DNA from: Aquilaria yunnanensis | Lineage: Eukaryota > Streptophyta > Magnoliopsida > Malvales > Thymelaeaceae | Direction of reading: 5' to 3' | NCBI GenBank assembly: GCA_039654915.1 | Contig: CM077597.1 | Location: 74,092,001 to 74,156,000 of the forward strand | DNA length: 64,000 nucleotides | Shown: in pieces, positions 11,641 to 24,613 of the stretch | Layout of the letters: every line of letters starts with the position of its first letter | How positions within the stretch are numbered: position 1 is the stretch's first letter | Program-made: the position numbers and the translations under genes | Notes under the pieces: generated by a model | Told to the model about the DNA's origin: nothing | The model's database searches: none | Seen by the model: only the letters and a program-made list of their open reading frames with translations

Positions 11641-14600
11641 GGAATTCACTCCTCACTGGTGCTCAAATGGTATATTCTAGGAGGAAGAGTCTGAAAAAAG
11701 TAAGTTTCTAACTCTAGCAACTAGGTAGGATAAGGTGCTATGCTCATTGGAATCTATCCTAAAATTGATTAATTGGTCAAGGGGAAACTCAAGAATCTTG
11801 TAGTTCTGCTAAACATCCATAGTATTGCCAATAAGATTTTTATTTTGAGAGACAAGGAATAAACAAATCATGAATAAATCCAAGTGAATCTGTCATAATT
11901 CTATTTTAAAGAAATCCTATCCAATGGTCGGACTTCTCCATATCGTTGTAAGATAAGAACTTAGTCCGGCCTTCCAAAGATAATCATGTCTGCCATATTT
12001 TGCTTGTAGCACCCGACGCACCAAGGATGAAGGGTTTTTGTGCATGATTTGCCAAAAGGTTTTCACAAGCAAGGCTTAATTAAAAATTTTCATGTCCCAG
12101 ATTCTACAACCTTTGTGCCTTTTTAAAAATGAAATATGGAATCTACTGCAATAATGGAGGCCTCGATCTTGATTAGTCCCATGCCACAAGAATTTTACCA
12201 TTGTTTTGGAAAGATTTTCCTTCATTGTAATAAGAATGTGAAACAATGACATGACATGACATAAATTGATTGCAAAGACATAGATGCCTGAATATGGGTA
12301 AGTCTGCTGACAAGCTAGAGAAGTTTCCACTTCCAAGAGAACAGCTTAGCTTCAACTTTAGCATTTAGAAATTCATAAGACGCATTTTTTACCATGTCAT
12401 AGTCAAATGGAATCCTTAAATGTCTAGTCATTGTGTCACTAACCAGGAATGAGAGTACGTAGCAAAAAGAATTAATATGACTGTGAGGAAATGTTTTGAC
12501 TGAACACCTAATCAGACTTGTGATAATTGACCTCTTGTCTTACCGCTTCTTGATACATTAACAAAGTGTGCATAAGATTGTGAATAAAAGGAAGCTTTGG
12601 CTTTACAAAATAGGCAATCATTCATAGAAAACAAATGGTTAATACCCGGCCCAAAAATACTGGCTTTGATGCCTAGGATGTTGGCTACTGAATGTTGATA
12701 AACTAAATAACTCGAAAGTGCCTTCATACAAACGATGAAAAGATACGGGGATAATGACTCCCCTTATTTGATTCCATGCTTAGGATTAAACTACACAATT
12801 GAACTGCCATTTACCAAAATTGAGTGAGACACTATCATTGTAGGGTTTCGGGAGCCAAGCAAACGCAACAAAATATAACCGAAACCCTTCAAGATCCAAG
12901 TGAAACGGGGGCAAATGGGGTGTTCAAAATTTTCATACCTAATTCAGTTGAGATCTTTCACCCAACTATTGAGTCGAATCACAAAACCTGAATAGTTAAC
13001 GTGTTCAAGCTCTCTACGATATCCACACGAGCCTCTCGGGATCACCATGCCTCCATCACATCCCGACAGATGCGTTTCTCTTATGCCTACAATACTAGCT
13101 TGCGTCCTCCAAGAAATGACAAGAGAAGAATGCGACTGGTTTTCAGAACTCTTCTGATTTCTTCCTTAGTTAGGGCAAGAGCTTTGAATTTCTCACTATA
13201 TGATATATTTATGTGAGACTCAACTCCGAAACCTAATGAGTTTCAAAGCCCTAATCCAATTAGGTTTGATTTCGGGCTTAATAATGGCTCAACTTTTGGG
13301 TCAATTATTATTGCGAAATTATTATGAAACCATAACCCAAATAAATTAGCTCATGCACTCAAATAATCCAAATAGGCTTTATATGTGTGACCCAATAGAC
13401 TCTTACTACGTTGGTAATGATCATAAATTACATTTATGATCATAAGCAATGAGCAGTGTCTAGCAACGCATCATTACTACCCAAGTGACAAGATAGTCAG
13501 TGATTCAACTAAACCTCTATGATTATTATCCATATATGTCATTGTTCCTTTATCCAATATATCAAGATTAAGCACAAGACATGGAATGTGTCATTTTCGT
13601 ATAACCTAATCTTTGGTTTTGATTCCAGAGTAAACAAACTTAAACTGATAACATTGATATCATATATCAAGTTATCTGAGCATGGTCATGCATTTTCTTA
13701 GTCTCATTCTATCAAGGGGCCCGAAAATATCACTCCCCCATTACATAGAAGGGACAAATCCCATTTTAATCATATAAAACCCTCCGCATGATATGTGACA
13801 TACCTAATAACCTCCTTCAAGTTCACTCAGTTACGAGCAACAAAGAGAAGTATCAAAATATGTGACTCACATGTAGGGAACCTTGATAACCTTAGGTAAA
13901 ATGACTACATATACCATGATCACTACGATAATCACTTATAACACTTATATAATGATCCATGTAGCATTCTCATAGTGGGTAGGTCCAGTACACAAGTTCT
14001 CTAACTTGTACCCATATGTAGACTACATATCTCATATTAGTTTCCACATATGTTAGTCGTTATCTATTATTGTAATCCACTCCATAATAATACTAGACCA
14101 AGGACATTTAAGAATACTATTATTCTAGGGTTGTAATTACATTTGATTATGCCATACATAAAACATATAATAAACACAATTACTGGATTAATGCCTTAAT
14201 AAAATATCATGACTCAATGTGCAAAATACAACCATCTCATGATTGGCTTTTGGGCACAACACTAACAATAATGACATGTTGTATAATCATATGAATCCAT
14301 TGTTTAGGAAAATTCATACCCAAAGCACAGCATCAATAAAGCTTAACTAGACTTTGCAAAGCTTTTCTCATATCCCATTTGAGAACTGCCTTGAAACCTT
14401 AAAGCTCATTAGTTCTACTAATGCAATTGGTAGCATGAAACAATTCCTGCAATGATGACATTGTCCTAAATATATCATTCTAGGATAAACGCATTTTGAG
14501 ACTCTGGCACCAAATCATTTAGGGGAGGCTTCATATGATTCACCATAAGTTTAGAAATCATCTTACAAATTGTGTTCTAAACATTGATCGGATGAAAATC

Positions 14601-15230
14601 ATGCATCATCTCCAGATGAGTAACTTTTGGAATGAGCGTTATAAATGTCCTATTTAGCTCATTGAGCAAGAATCTTCCATATACAAAGGACCGTACAATA
14701 TTTATGATTGATGGCCCCATGAATGACTAGTACTTTTTAAAGACGATAGGTTAAAGCTTGTCACGATCAGGGGCTTTGAAATTTCCTAGTTAAAATCAAG
14801 CTTGTTTGATCTCAGTGTTAGAAAAATGCCTTAACAAAAGTTGTTGTTGGTCTACGGTCAAGCATTTCTAAATTTGCTATACATTATTCTCTAAGTATCC
14901 AAGCTTAGGATGTCTTGGGCCTTAAAAGATAAGGTAAAGTGTTGTGAATGTGTTCCCTAATGGAGTCCATGTTAGGATGATTATAAATCCTTTTGCATAA
15001 TAAAAAAGGTTTAGTTCCTTTTACATTATTATATTATTATGTTATTTTTGTCTATAATGATCATTCATCTAATCCTACAATATTTGAAAATTTACACTTT
15101 AATAAGACAAAAAGAACTTCTGAGATAATTTTTTGTAAAATGAGTAAACCACCAACCCTAGTCATTCTCTCCAACTCACTCTTAGCATTTCAAACCTTCT
15201 TTCTTAATCTGCATGTGTTTAGTTGGGCTT
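11640..15230 (-). mobile_element. Decayed LINE (L1-type non-LTR retrotransposon)
   Basis: Read on the minus strand from high to low coordinates, the L1-type RT blocks appear in order. They are an 'APGSD'-like block near 14770, LNRTFITLIPKVTH near 14650, HPINV..ICKMISKL near 14580, then SILVNGSS and 'FNPKHGI' after the inserted solo LTR (about 12820-12770). Next come a degraded FADD-like box (INHLFSMNDCLFCKAK, near 12650-12600), FLWHGTNQDRGLHYCSRFH (about 12200), and the ALLVKTFWQIM..LVRRVLQAKYG block (about 12080-11990). Many stops and frameshifts interrupt it, and the catalytic Asp pair is lost. The ends are approximate; no poly-A tail or target duplication was identified. Confidence 0.8.
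12839..14267 (-). repeat. Solo LTR inserted in the LINE
   Basis: 1429 bp with TG...CA ends on the minus strand (begins TGTTAGTGTTGTGCCC, ends GAAACCCTACA). The flanks are ATCAT at 12834-12838 and ATAAT at 14268-14272, a 5-bp target duplication with one mismatch. Removing it restores continuity between the LINE RT blocks on each side. There is no gag-pol and no second LTR, so it is a solo LTR left by recombination. Short open frames inside it are not genes. Confidence 0.82.
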
Positions 15231-18200
15231 AGCTCGCAATCTAAGCTTGACTGGCTGATCTATTATCCTATATTTGCCTAATCTCCCTCATCAGTATGGT
15301 TTTTTTTTTCATGTTTGCTTATTTTTATGGTAATCCATTTCCTTTTGAAGACAAAGTTCGTTAGCAGACATTGAGTATTATAAATGGCTTGGTGATGGAT
15401 TGTAATGCACTGTTTCATCAATGGTGGTTTACTTAACTCAAATAATGGAGTTTTATAGAGGCAATGAGCAATATCCAGATAATGGATCGAGGGTTTTATG
15501 TTTTATTGTATTTAATTTTTGTGTTTTTATTTTATTTATCATTCGTTCAAGTGTTATGCTTGGATTTTGGTACATTTGTTGAAGGGTGAAACGGGCAAAT
15601 TTGCCACTAAACTGTAGAAGTAAAGTAATATTGCCATTGAATTTTTTTTTGTGAGTAAATTTACCATTAATATTTTTAAAAAGTGCAAATTTGCCATCAA
15701 CGTTTTGTGTTAGTCAAATCTTCCATTGGCTTTAAAATTGCTTAATGTGTCAAATGTGAATAAATGAGAAAAATATAAATTCAAATTCCAAGCTTCCTTT
15801 ACCTAAGATCCTAGCCCTTAAGTTTCTAAATCTATCATTTTCACCATCGTCTTCTCTTCAATAAACAACTATACTCTTCGGGGCCTTTCACATTTTCTGC
15901 CATTGACATTACCTTTATTTTCCCACACATCTTGGCAATGCTCCCAGAAGCTCTCATTAGAACAAACATTGATCAAACATGGGTGGATTGATGTAGATAA
16001 AACTAAATCTAGAGGCATTACAGTCTAGAATAAAGGATCGATAGCAATGGCGGTGAAGGGTTCTCAATGACAATAAAGAATGTGAAAAAAAAAAGGCTCA
16101 GCAATAGGGATGTATGGTCAAACGCAGAGTTTTGATTCATTTGGGTGTTGTTAAAGGTTTGAGTAGCTAGGGGTTAATGAAAAAAATTTTACGAACTAGT
16201 TTAAGAGTTGTGTTATGGAATATTCTCAAAACAAATGAAATATTCCTACCTTTTAATGGCCAGTGACAAAATTTAAGAGTTTACTGGTTTGTTTATCTTT
16301 TTGTTTTTTTGGTCTATCTCTTTATATTTATAGGCATGAATATTGAGATTATTCAAATTATTCATAATAGTTTTTTTATATGGTATATTGTGTCGCATTG
16401 TTATACCTATAATGGAGCCAACTATCCATTATAAGGTCTATCTCTAGGCTCACTAAATTACTTCCTAAAGTGCAGAATAATCAACCATTATATGGGCAAA
16501 TAAGTAAAAACACTAAAAGTAACATACAATATTAATTATACTTTTGATAATGGACCATAACAACTGTTGCCAAATGAATTGCATCAAAATATGCAATTTA
16601 TTTTTAACAAACATTTAGGTGGCATGCCAATGTGGGAAATTTTCCATTTTCTCTTCAATTGTTTTGATAAAAATTTGAGTCAAATAACTTATTTTAAAGA
16701 TTTGGACAAATTTGTCTAAACTTAAGAATGCTCACTTGATAAAGTGAAAATATGTGATACAGTGAAAACATTTAAACTTATTTATTAACTTTTTACATTA
16801 GACCTATAACAACCATTGCCAAATGAGATGCAATTTATTTTTAACAAATATTTATGTGGTGTTCCAATGTGGAAACTTTTTTCATTTTTTCTTCAATCTT
16901 TTGATAAAAATTTTAGTCAATAGCTTATTTTAAAGATATTGATAAGTTTGTTTGCTAAACTTAAGAAAGTGAAATTATGTGATAAAGTGAAAATTTTGAA
17001 ACTTATTTATTATACTCTTGACAGTGAACCAAGAACAACCGTTGCCAAATGAATTGTATAACGTAAGCAATTTTTTTTTAGCAAACATTTAAGTGGTGTT
17101 CTGATGTGCGAAATATTTCCATTTTTTCTTTATTTTTTTTAATAAAATTTGAGTCAATAACTTATTTTAAAGATCTGGATAAGTTTATTTTCTAAACTTG
17201 AAAAAATCCATTTGACAAAATGAAAACTTTATGTACATCATAAACACTTAATTTAATGTACACATCCAAAAGCAATTTTTGTGTTTAATGCACACTTAAG
17301 CCTTTACAAAACATATCTATATTAGAAGCATAACTAATAAGCATCCAACTTACTAATCTTATATGAGATCATTAATCAAACTCCCATTTGAGCATAGGGC
17401 TCATGTGATAGAAGCTTCCACTTTTAGGCTTGCTGAATTACACCTCTCTCATAAGACCTGATGTGTTGCGGTACAAACCATGAACTTTAGTACCTCAAAC
17501 AAAATTGGTGTTGGAAATTAAGATGGAATAATCATTACTGACATGAAAGGTTGATGATGATGATGCTCCATGCAAAAATAAATGTGATGCACCCCTGAAG
17601 GTATGAAGTTAGTGGTTTTCTGTAGTAAAAAAATGGTAGTAAAGTAATTATAAAACACAACTTAACGAGCTGTTTGTTTCAAATTTTTATGGCTTGTTAA
17701 TACATTTTTGCAAGTTCCAACAAAGTATATGTGCAATTCAACTTTTTTGTGTCTTGTTTGCCCTTAAGTGAACCCATCCCAATCACTACTTGCCTCTATC
17801 GTTTCCTCCACCTTAACCTCGCTATGATACACTTCTCATGGTGTTAGCTCTGATGGCCTTCTCCAACTTCATTAGAACGCATGACAAGATCAAACCTTCT
17901 CGCCTTGAGATTCCCCCGAAGATCGACCACTAACCTGATGAAGAATAAGGTTTGACTGTGCCCAACTTTGTCAACTCGAGAAAATGACCTACTTTTGCCA
18001 GGTGATGGCAAAATCATCAATCATCATTTTTTCACAAACTAAATGCAAAATTATTTATCAGAAAATGTCTTCGAATAAAATGCCTTAATCTCCTCATTGT
18101 TATTATTTAGCTTTCATTTTTCTTTTCATCTTTTTGGTCCATAAGGCATTTTCCATCATGTTTCAGATTAGATCTCCAATCTACGGCTTGGCAAGTCGGA

Positions 18201-18276
18201 GTAATGCTTTGAGGACTACAGTTTTTGGTCTCAGCATCTTCTAGAAATCTAAGGCAAGTTTTGATTGCTTGATTAG
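15231..18276. other. AT-rich intergenic DNA
   Basis: No gene is supported. A tandem repeat lies at 16530-17230 (listed separately). 15600-15730 has repeated 'aaatttgcca' phrases typical of decayed MITE termini. The rest has no identifiable feature. Confidence 0.5.
16530..17230. repeat. Three-copy degenerate tandem repeat, unit about 225-250 bp
   Basis: Three successive units share the same order of phrases: a 'CAACxxTTGCCAAATGA' block (near 16561, 16810 and 17036), 'GCAATTTATTTTTAACAAA', 'GGTGTTCCAATGTGGAAA', 'GATAAAAATTTGAGTCAA', then 'CTTATTTTAAAGATxTGGA'. Spacing between units is about 249 and 226 bp. No coding potential is seen. Confidence 0.8.
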
Positions 18277-21200
18277 CATGGAACTAGGGGTGTAAGTGGT
18301 GACCCTAAACCCGAACCCGAATCCGATCTTAATTTTAGGATTCGGGTCGGGTTGGGAGAAGAGAAAACGCAAATTCGGGTTAACCCGATTTAATCTGTGT
18401 TTAGAATTCAAAAAATCGGTTTAGGTCGGGTTGACCCACAAAAATCTGACCCGACCTTATTTTCTGGTTTTAGGCAAAGGCAAAGCCCAGCCCAACTACG
18501 GAACTACCCTTGCCTAATTCTATTTTTCAAGCCCTATTTCCATTTGCCAGCCTAAGTCACGCCAGGCTCCAGCCCAATGGTTAAATCAATTCGGCACTGG
18601 CAGGCAGGATAACTAAATTAAAGAGCAAAACCTATCCAGCTATCCTTTCTTCAACTCTTCCTGACTCTCCACCACTCTCCACTTCTCCAGTCCCGACACT
18701 TCGTCCAATCGTCCTTGCGGGTTGCGGCAAATGGCAAACGACTATCCCGAACTAGCAATTTGTCCCCCCAAGGCCCCAACCAGAGCAAACAGCAAATGAA
18801 TGTGAACGACAGTCGTCAATCAACAGTGGCACACTGGACTGTGATGACTGTCCTCCTTCTCCGTCCCTCTTCTCGGTATTCTCGCTATCCGTCCGTAGCA
18901 TCCCTCTCCTCACTATGAGTCTGTGACTAACTGCTACGATGTTGCGACCAGCCTCCATCCCATTGACCAGCAACCCTGAACGACTGATCTGAACATTTGG
19001 GCTTTGTTCCACTTACTAAAGCAGAAAAACGTCTGAGTTCTGATTGTGTAGGTTTTTCTTTTTAAGTTTCAGCATGAATTTAAATTAGGCTTTAATTAAT
19101 TGAAATTGAGCAATTGAATGGCTCTGAATCCTTTGATATTTGGTTGATTTGTTACATTTCAATGTATTTAAATTAGGCATATATATGAGAGTTGTTGGGA
19201 AATTAATCAATCTATTAATTGAAGTCATTGCTGGAATATATGTCGTTCAGTTCAGACTACAGAGCAGAGAAAACATTATTAATTTATTGGGGGTTGCTAA
19301 CAGTGTTTAAAGTAGCGCTGCATGTACTAAAAAATTTGTACTAAAACCAACTTTGACTAGGGCGTTTGCTTGTACAAGTAGTACAAGTTTTAGCTAGGGA
19401 AGAGATTTTAACGGTGTAGGATATAACAAAACTTTGTTGATCCATCTGCCACCAGTGAAGAATTGCCAGACCAGAGTTGAAGGCAACAAATACACAGTTT
19501 ATTTTTCCAGCAATTGCAATACACATATATGTATCATATGTAGTGTATTACGCAATAGAGGGCAAGTCACAGGAATTGCAATACACATATATGTATCATA
19601 TGTTATGTGTTTACTTTTTTATAGGTAGAACATTAGAGTTTGATATGTAACATATGTTACTTTTCAATCAGAATTGCAATTGACTATAATATGTTACGTT
19701 TCAATTAAATTTTGTACCTTGCCATTTTTTAATTTTAAGATGGCCAGCAGCAATACTAATGGTGATTTTAGTAGTGGAAAAAATATGGCAAATGTAGAAG
19801 TAGGGGAAACACAAACAACTACAACTGAAACAGACGGGAGTAGTCATGCTTCAACGAGTGAAAATAAGAAGATGAAAAAGAGGGCTGGCTATTGGAATCA
19901 CTTTTAATTTATTGATGGCACCAACTAAACAAAATGTAAGTGCATTCATTGTGATGAAATTTACCTTTATGATCCTAAGAAACATGGGACAAATAATCTA
20001 AGAAACCATTATGAGTATAAGTGCAAGGTTCGAAATGATCCAAAACAAACGTCCATTAATTTGAAGAAGGGTATTAATAGGGATCCTTTTATGAGTAATT
20101 GGAAGTTTGATATGAAGTCTTGTAGGACTGCATTGGCTCATATGGTTATCGTTGATGAGTTGCCTTTTCAATTTGTAGAGGGTGCTGGCTTTAAAGAATT
20201 TTGCAATGTTGTCCAACCTAAGCTTCAGTTGTCATCTAGGATTACTGTTGCCAAAGATTGTTATGAGTTATTTGTTGCTGAAAGATAGAAATTGAGCAAG
20301 TTCTTGAAGTCTAATGCTAAAAGAATTTCAATAACCACTGACACATGGACTTCTGTTCAAAGAATTAACTACATGTGTGTGATAGCTCATTTCATTGACA
20401 ATGACTGGAAATTACAAAAAAGAATCATTAATTTCTGTCCAATTTCTAGTCATAAGGGTGAAGCAATTGGCAGGGCAATTGAAAAAGCCTTAGGTTCATG
20501 GGAAATAAAAAATTTGATGACCATTACTGTGGATAATGCTAGTTCAAATGATACGACTATTGCTTACTTGAGGAGAAAAATAAGTAATAGCTCTAGGTTG
20601 ATTAGTGTTCTGAAGGGGGGCTATATTCATATGAGATGTGTGGCTCATATAATGAATTTGATTGTGAGTAATGGTCTTAAGCTTGCTTCTGATTCCATTG
20701 TTCGTGTGTGCAATGCTGTGAGATATGTTAGGCAATTTCTAGCACGATTACTAAAATTTAAAGCATGCATTATTGAGGAAAAAATTCAGGCAAAGAGTTC
20801 ATTGTGTCTTGATGTCCTTACTAAATGGAATTCAACATATCTAATGCTTGAGATAGCTCTAAAATTTCGAAGGGCTTTTGTTGTTTATAAGAATTAGGAT
20901 CTTTTTTATATGAATGAACTTAGGGAGGGGGGAGGTTTGGGGGAAGGTTTGGGCAAACTTGAAATGGAGGATTAGGACAGTGTTAGTTTAGTAACAACAT
21001 TGCTTAAGGGTTTCTGTGATCTTACATTGTGTGTCTCTGGATCTTATTATATGACTATAAATACTTACTTCAATGAGATAAGCAATGTTGATATGTTGTT
21101 TCGGGATTTGAGCATATGTACGAATAAGGGCTTTGCTTTTATGTCCTTAAAAATGATAGAGAAATGTGAAAAATATTGGGGGGATCCTGAAAAGATGAAC

Positions 21201-22625
21201 TTGATGATTTTTATTGCTGTTGTGCTTGATCTAATTAGTAAAATGGAATATTTGGAGTTTACAATAATAAAGATGTATGGAAAGAACATTGGGGATAAAC
21301 TTATTGCAAAGGTGAAAGTCACACTTAAGCAATTATTTGATGGCTATAAGTCAACTTACTCCAATCCAAACAACCAGCCAAGCAAAAGTGATGAAAGTGG
21401 TAGTTCTAATGTAATAGACTTGGAGGATCAATGACCATCAATGTCAAAGGCAATCTTGATGAATCAATTCAGGCAACTCAAAGCTGTGAGTGGTCTTGAA
21501 TCAAAAAGTGAGTTGGATAAGTATCTAGATGAGAACTTGGAAGATTGTGTTGAAGACTTCAATGTTCTTAAGTGGTGGAAGGTCAATAGCCCTAGGTTTC
21601 CCATTCTTTCTTTGGTTGCATGTGATGTGTTGGTTATTACAGTGTCCACTGTTGCTTTAGAATCGGCCTTCAGTACTAGTGGTCGTGTGCTTGATCCATT
21701 TAGGAGTTCACTATCTCCAAAGATTGTGGAGGCACTTGTTTGTGCACAGGATTGGCTGAGAGCTTCAGGAAAGAAAGAGCATGTCAATGTCAAAGAGCAA
21801 TTACAAGAAATTGAAAAGCTTGGTCAAGGTGAGCTTAATTTTGTTGATGGTGCGATATTAACATGTAAAATTTTGTTCTATTGAATTTATGATTTGTTTG
21901 TTTTTTTTTATTTTTTTTCCCTAGATTTTGAGACCATCTTTTCTGCACCTGCTATTATTGATATTACTTAGCTTGAACATTGTATTTGTATTGGTGAGTT
22001 ATAAGTATTGTTGCAAACGTTTCACTTACAATTTTTATTACAGCTTACACACTTATGTGATTGTTTCCTTATTTTTCTTAAAGGTTGTGACTAATGCTTA
22101 AGTGTTGTTGGACCTAATAGGAAGAAATGACTAGAAAAAGATGGTGATGCACTGATACTTTTGTTGAACCCAAATGCTTTGTATGGTTATGAATTATGTT
22201 ATCCTATTAAGTTTCACTCTTTGTTCATGTATGGCCATTGGGACATGTTTATTATCTTGTTAAGTTTGTTCATGCTGATGCTGTAGCCATTTCTATGTTT
22301 GTTACTAGTTACTTTTAAGTGTAGTTGAATGTGTTCAAGATTTATGTAAGTGGATATTTTTAGGACCTGGACGCTAGACATGTTTGAATGTGTGATGGAA
22401 ATTATGGAATTATAGAAATAGCAACTGGCCCTTAAAGTTTTCAGAATTTCGGGTCAACCCGACCCTAACCTGACCCTAATCGGGTTAGGGTCGGTTCAGG
22501 TTATTAAGGAAATATGGTCGGGTTAGGGTTAGCGTTAATCGGGTTGGTGATAGTTTAAAAAAGTCGGGTTTCAACCCGAACCCAACCCCGACCCTATAAC
22601 CCGAACTTTCACCCCTGCATGGAAC
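18277..22625 (+). mobile_element. Complete hAT DNA transposon
   Basis: The element runs from 18285 to 22617 (4333 bp) and is flanked by perfect 8-bp target duplications CATGGAAC (18277-18284 and 22618-22625). The terminal inverted repeats are short: TAGGGGTGTAAGTGG at the left, and CAGGGGTGAAAGTTCGG read inward from the right. Both subterminal regions (18300-18450 and 22440-22610) are packed with ACCCGAACCC / CGGGTCGGGTT repeats in both orientations. Repeats of this kind are a usual hAT feature for transposase binding. It contains one transposase gene, now a pseudogene. Confidence 0.95.
19741..21884 (+). pseudogene. hAT transposase (zinc-finger BED, RNase H-like, hAT dimerisation), nonsense-disabled
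   Basis: A single reading frame carries the whole protein with no frameshift. It begins MASSNTNGDFSSG at 19741. A BED-type finger with C-x2-C and H-x4-C residues lies near 19930-20030. The catalytic core includes ITTDTWTS (about 20330), ITVDNASSND (about 20525) and RCVAHIMNLIV (about 20637). The C-terminal dimerisation region (NVLKWWKVNSPRFPILS, then AFSTSGRVLDPFR) lies near 21560-21715. In-frame stops fall at 19905, about 19926, 20286, 20895, about 20973 and 21432. Most could come from CAA, CAG, CGA or TGG by one C-to-T or G-to-A change. The protein is therefore dead, although the element ends look mobile in trans. Confidence 0.92.
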
Positions 22626-23439
22626 ACACCATTGTCGGTTATGTATGAGGCTCTAAAATCAACATCGAATGCATCTCGAGGCTTGAAGCATTAAACATGA
22701 GATATAAAGGAGACAAGAGTGACACGGGTTTTTTTTGCTCTATTTCAAATAGAGCTTTGTACTTAAACTGTAAATAAATCCAACTCTGGAGGCACTCAGC
22801 AATTTCTCTTCACCCAAGGCCCCACTTTTCTCCAAGAACATGTTAACTCTAGAGAGTTAAATTGGTTTGAACTGGGCCTAAATTTTTGAACTATTGAATA
22901 ATTTCCTCTTAAATATATCATAAATTTTTAAATTGGTCAATAATTTTGTACATAATTTAGTCATAGATTTTTTAGAGCATAAGCCATTTTTTGACTAGTA
23001 CATCCAGTATGGTACGAGATTTAAATAAATATCGTACTGTACCGGACGTATTGGTAAAAAAATAGTACAAGAAAAGGGAAACGGTACAAGACTAGGAAAA
23101 TGCACCTTTTTGATTTTGTAAAATGTATAATTATTATGTTTAATTGAATGCTTGTATAACAATTTTTTAATATTTGATTTTTTTTATTTCTTCTATGCCT
23201 TTTAAAGTTATATTTTTTATTTTAGAAATATATAGTTATGTTTAAAAAAATCTAGATACATGTTATATATACTTTAAATCCACACATTTTCAATATCTAT
23301 TATGTTTTATATGTTCATATGTATATATATAATATATATAATATATAATTGGTATATCTGAGACAAAGCGATATGATACCGGTACTATATCATATCGCTG
23401 AAAAATGGTACGACATCCGGTATGATATTTAAAATTAAT
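22626..23439. other. AT-rich intergenic DNA
   Basis: No gene is supported. 22980-23430 contains scattered 'GGTACGA', 'ATCGTACTG' and 'CCGGTAtgata' phrases, which look like a decayed repeat. A short TA run lies near 23320-23350. Confidence 0.5.
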
Positions 23440-24000
23440 CCTAAAACCCCTTTAGTCCCCTAAACTTTGCCAACTCGAACTTTTATCTTTTGAATTTTGA
23501 CTCGGGTTCACTCACCCCTCCAACTTTAGAAATTAGTACTTTTTACCTCTTCGACTCATTTAAATGATTATTTAGGTTATATGAGGACCAAAATCAAGAT
23601 AAAATGAAAGATGAAGGACTAACTAGCCTTTTTTTTTTTCACATAAACCTCTAGTTCTGTGAAATGAGTTGGGTACTAGAATTAAATGAATCACATTTCA
23701 GTGCAGAATACTAGTTGGATTGTGTAGATTATACACAGTTTGTTGTTTCATGAATTGCTCAAATTGAGAAAATTGAAGAAAATAATCAAAATAATGTAAA
23801 AGTTGAGTCAAGTGATTAATTAGCTTCATCTTCGGTTTCATCTTTATTTCAGTCCTCAATAACTTAAATAGCCATTTAAGTGGGCTGTCGGATAAAAGGT
23901 ACCAATTTTCAAAGTTTGAAAAGTGAGTGAACCCGAGTCAAAGTTTAGGGAATAAAATGTCTGAATTGACAAAGTTAAGGGCTGAAAGGGTCTTTAGGCC
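23440..24000. mobile_element. Foldback MITE upstream of the LysM kinase gene
   Basis: Two arms of about 180 bp pair as an inverted repeat. The left arm (23440-23625) starts CCTAAAACCCCTTTAGTCC and includes ACTCGGGTTCACTCAC. The right arm (about 23805-24000) read in reverse starts CCTAAAGACCCTTTCAGCC and includes the same ACTCGGGTTCACTCAC phrase. The loop is about 180 bp. Arm identity is roughly 80% by eye. Its right end lies about 610 bp before the kinase start codon, so it sits in the promoter region. No clean target duplication was seen. Confidence 0.82.
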
Positions 24001-24613
24001 GAATTTTTAGCGAGGTGCCGAGCAAATATCTGCAGGTCGCTAGCCGCATTAAAATCTGGAAGTCGCTTTACCTTTTGCTTGCTTTTGTTACGGTCGGAGA
24101 CAGTGAGGCTGTGCCCGTGAGACAGCTAGAAGGAGAGAGAGCGAGAGCAACCACCTGGAAAGAATCCAAGAACATAAAACCAAACCATAAACAACAAAAA
24201 GATGCTCTGTTTAAAGTCAGTTCATTCCTTTCTTGTTCTGTCCTCTAAGTTCCAGCCCCCTTAAAGTTCAAGTCCAACTTCACTCTTCTCCTTTCTCTTT
24301 CCCGCGATTTCCCAAATTCTTGCTCAAATCTTCCTTCATTTGTCATCTTCTTCTCAAAATTTTTCATTTTAATCCACCCGTTAAGTAAAGCTAAGCAAAG
24401 TTTGTAGCACATAGTTAATTCTTTTCTTTCTCCACGGTCTGCTTCTCTTTTGTTTCTTATTTACCAAGATCCATGCTTTAGCTCATGTCTTCGTTCTGAG
24501 CATAAGTTGATCGCTCTTGGTTTGTGCTAAATTTGATCTGGGTGTTACTGCTTGTGCTCATTTAGCTTGATCAAAAGAGGGATCTGGGGTGGTCTTGAAA
24601 CTTCAGTTTCAGG
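24001..24613 (+). promoter_or_regulatory. Promoter and 5' leader region of the LysM kinase gene
   Basis: This pyrimidine-rich stretch between the MITE and the start codon has CT-rich tracts (24270-24310 and 24420-24460) of the kind common in plant leaders. No clear TATA box was found. An open frame at 24015-24248 has no recognisable content. Confidence 0.4.

Noticed and set aside
22440..22610. Interstitial telomere array
   Set aside because: TTAGGG-like phrases are part of the irregular subterminal repeats of the hAT element, not an ordered plant telomere repeat (TTTAGGG).
24015..24248. Upstream plus-strand gene
   Set aside because: Short, without domain features, and located in the leader region of LYK3.
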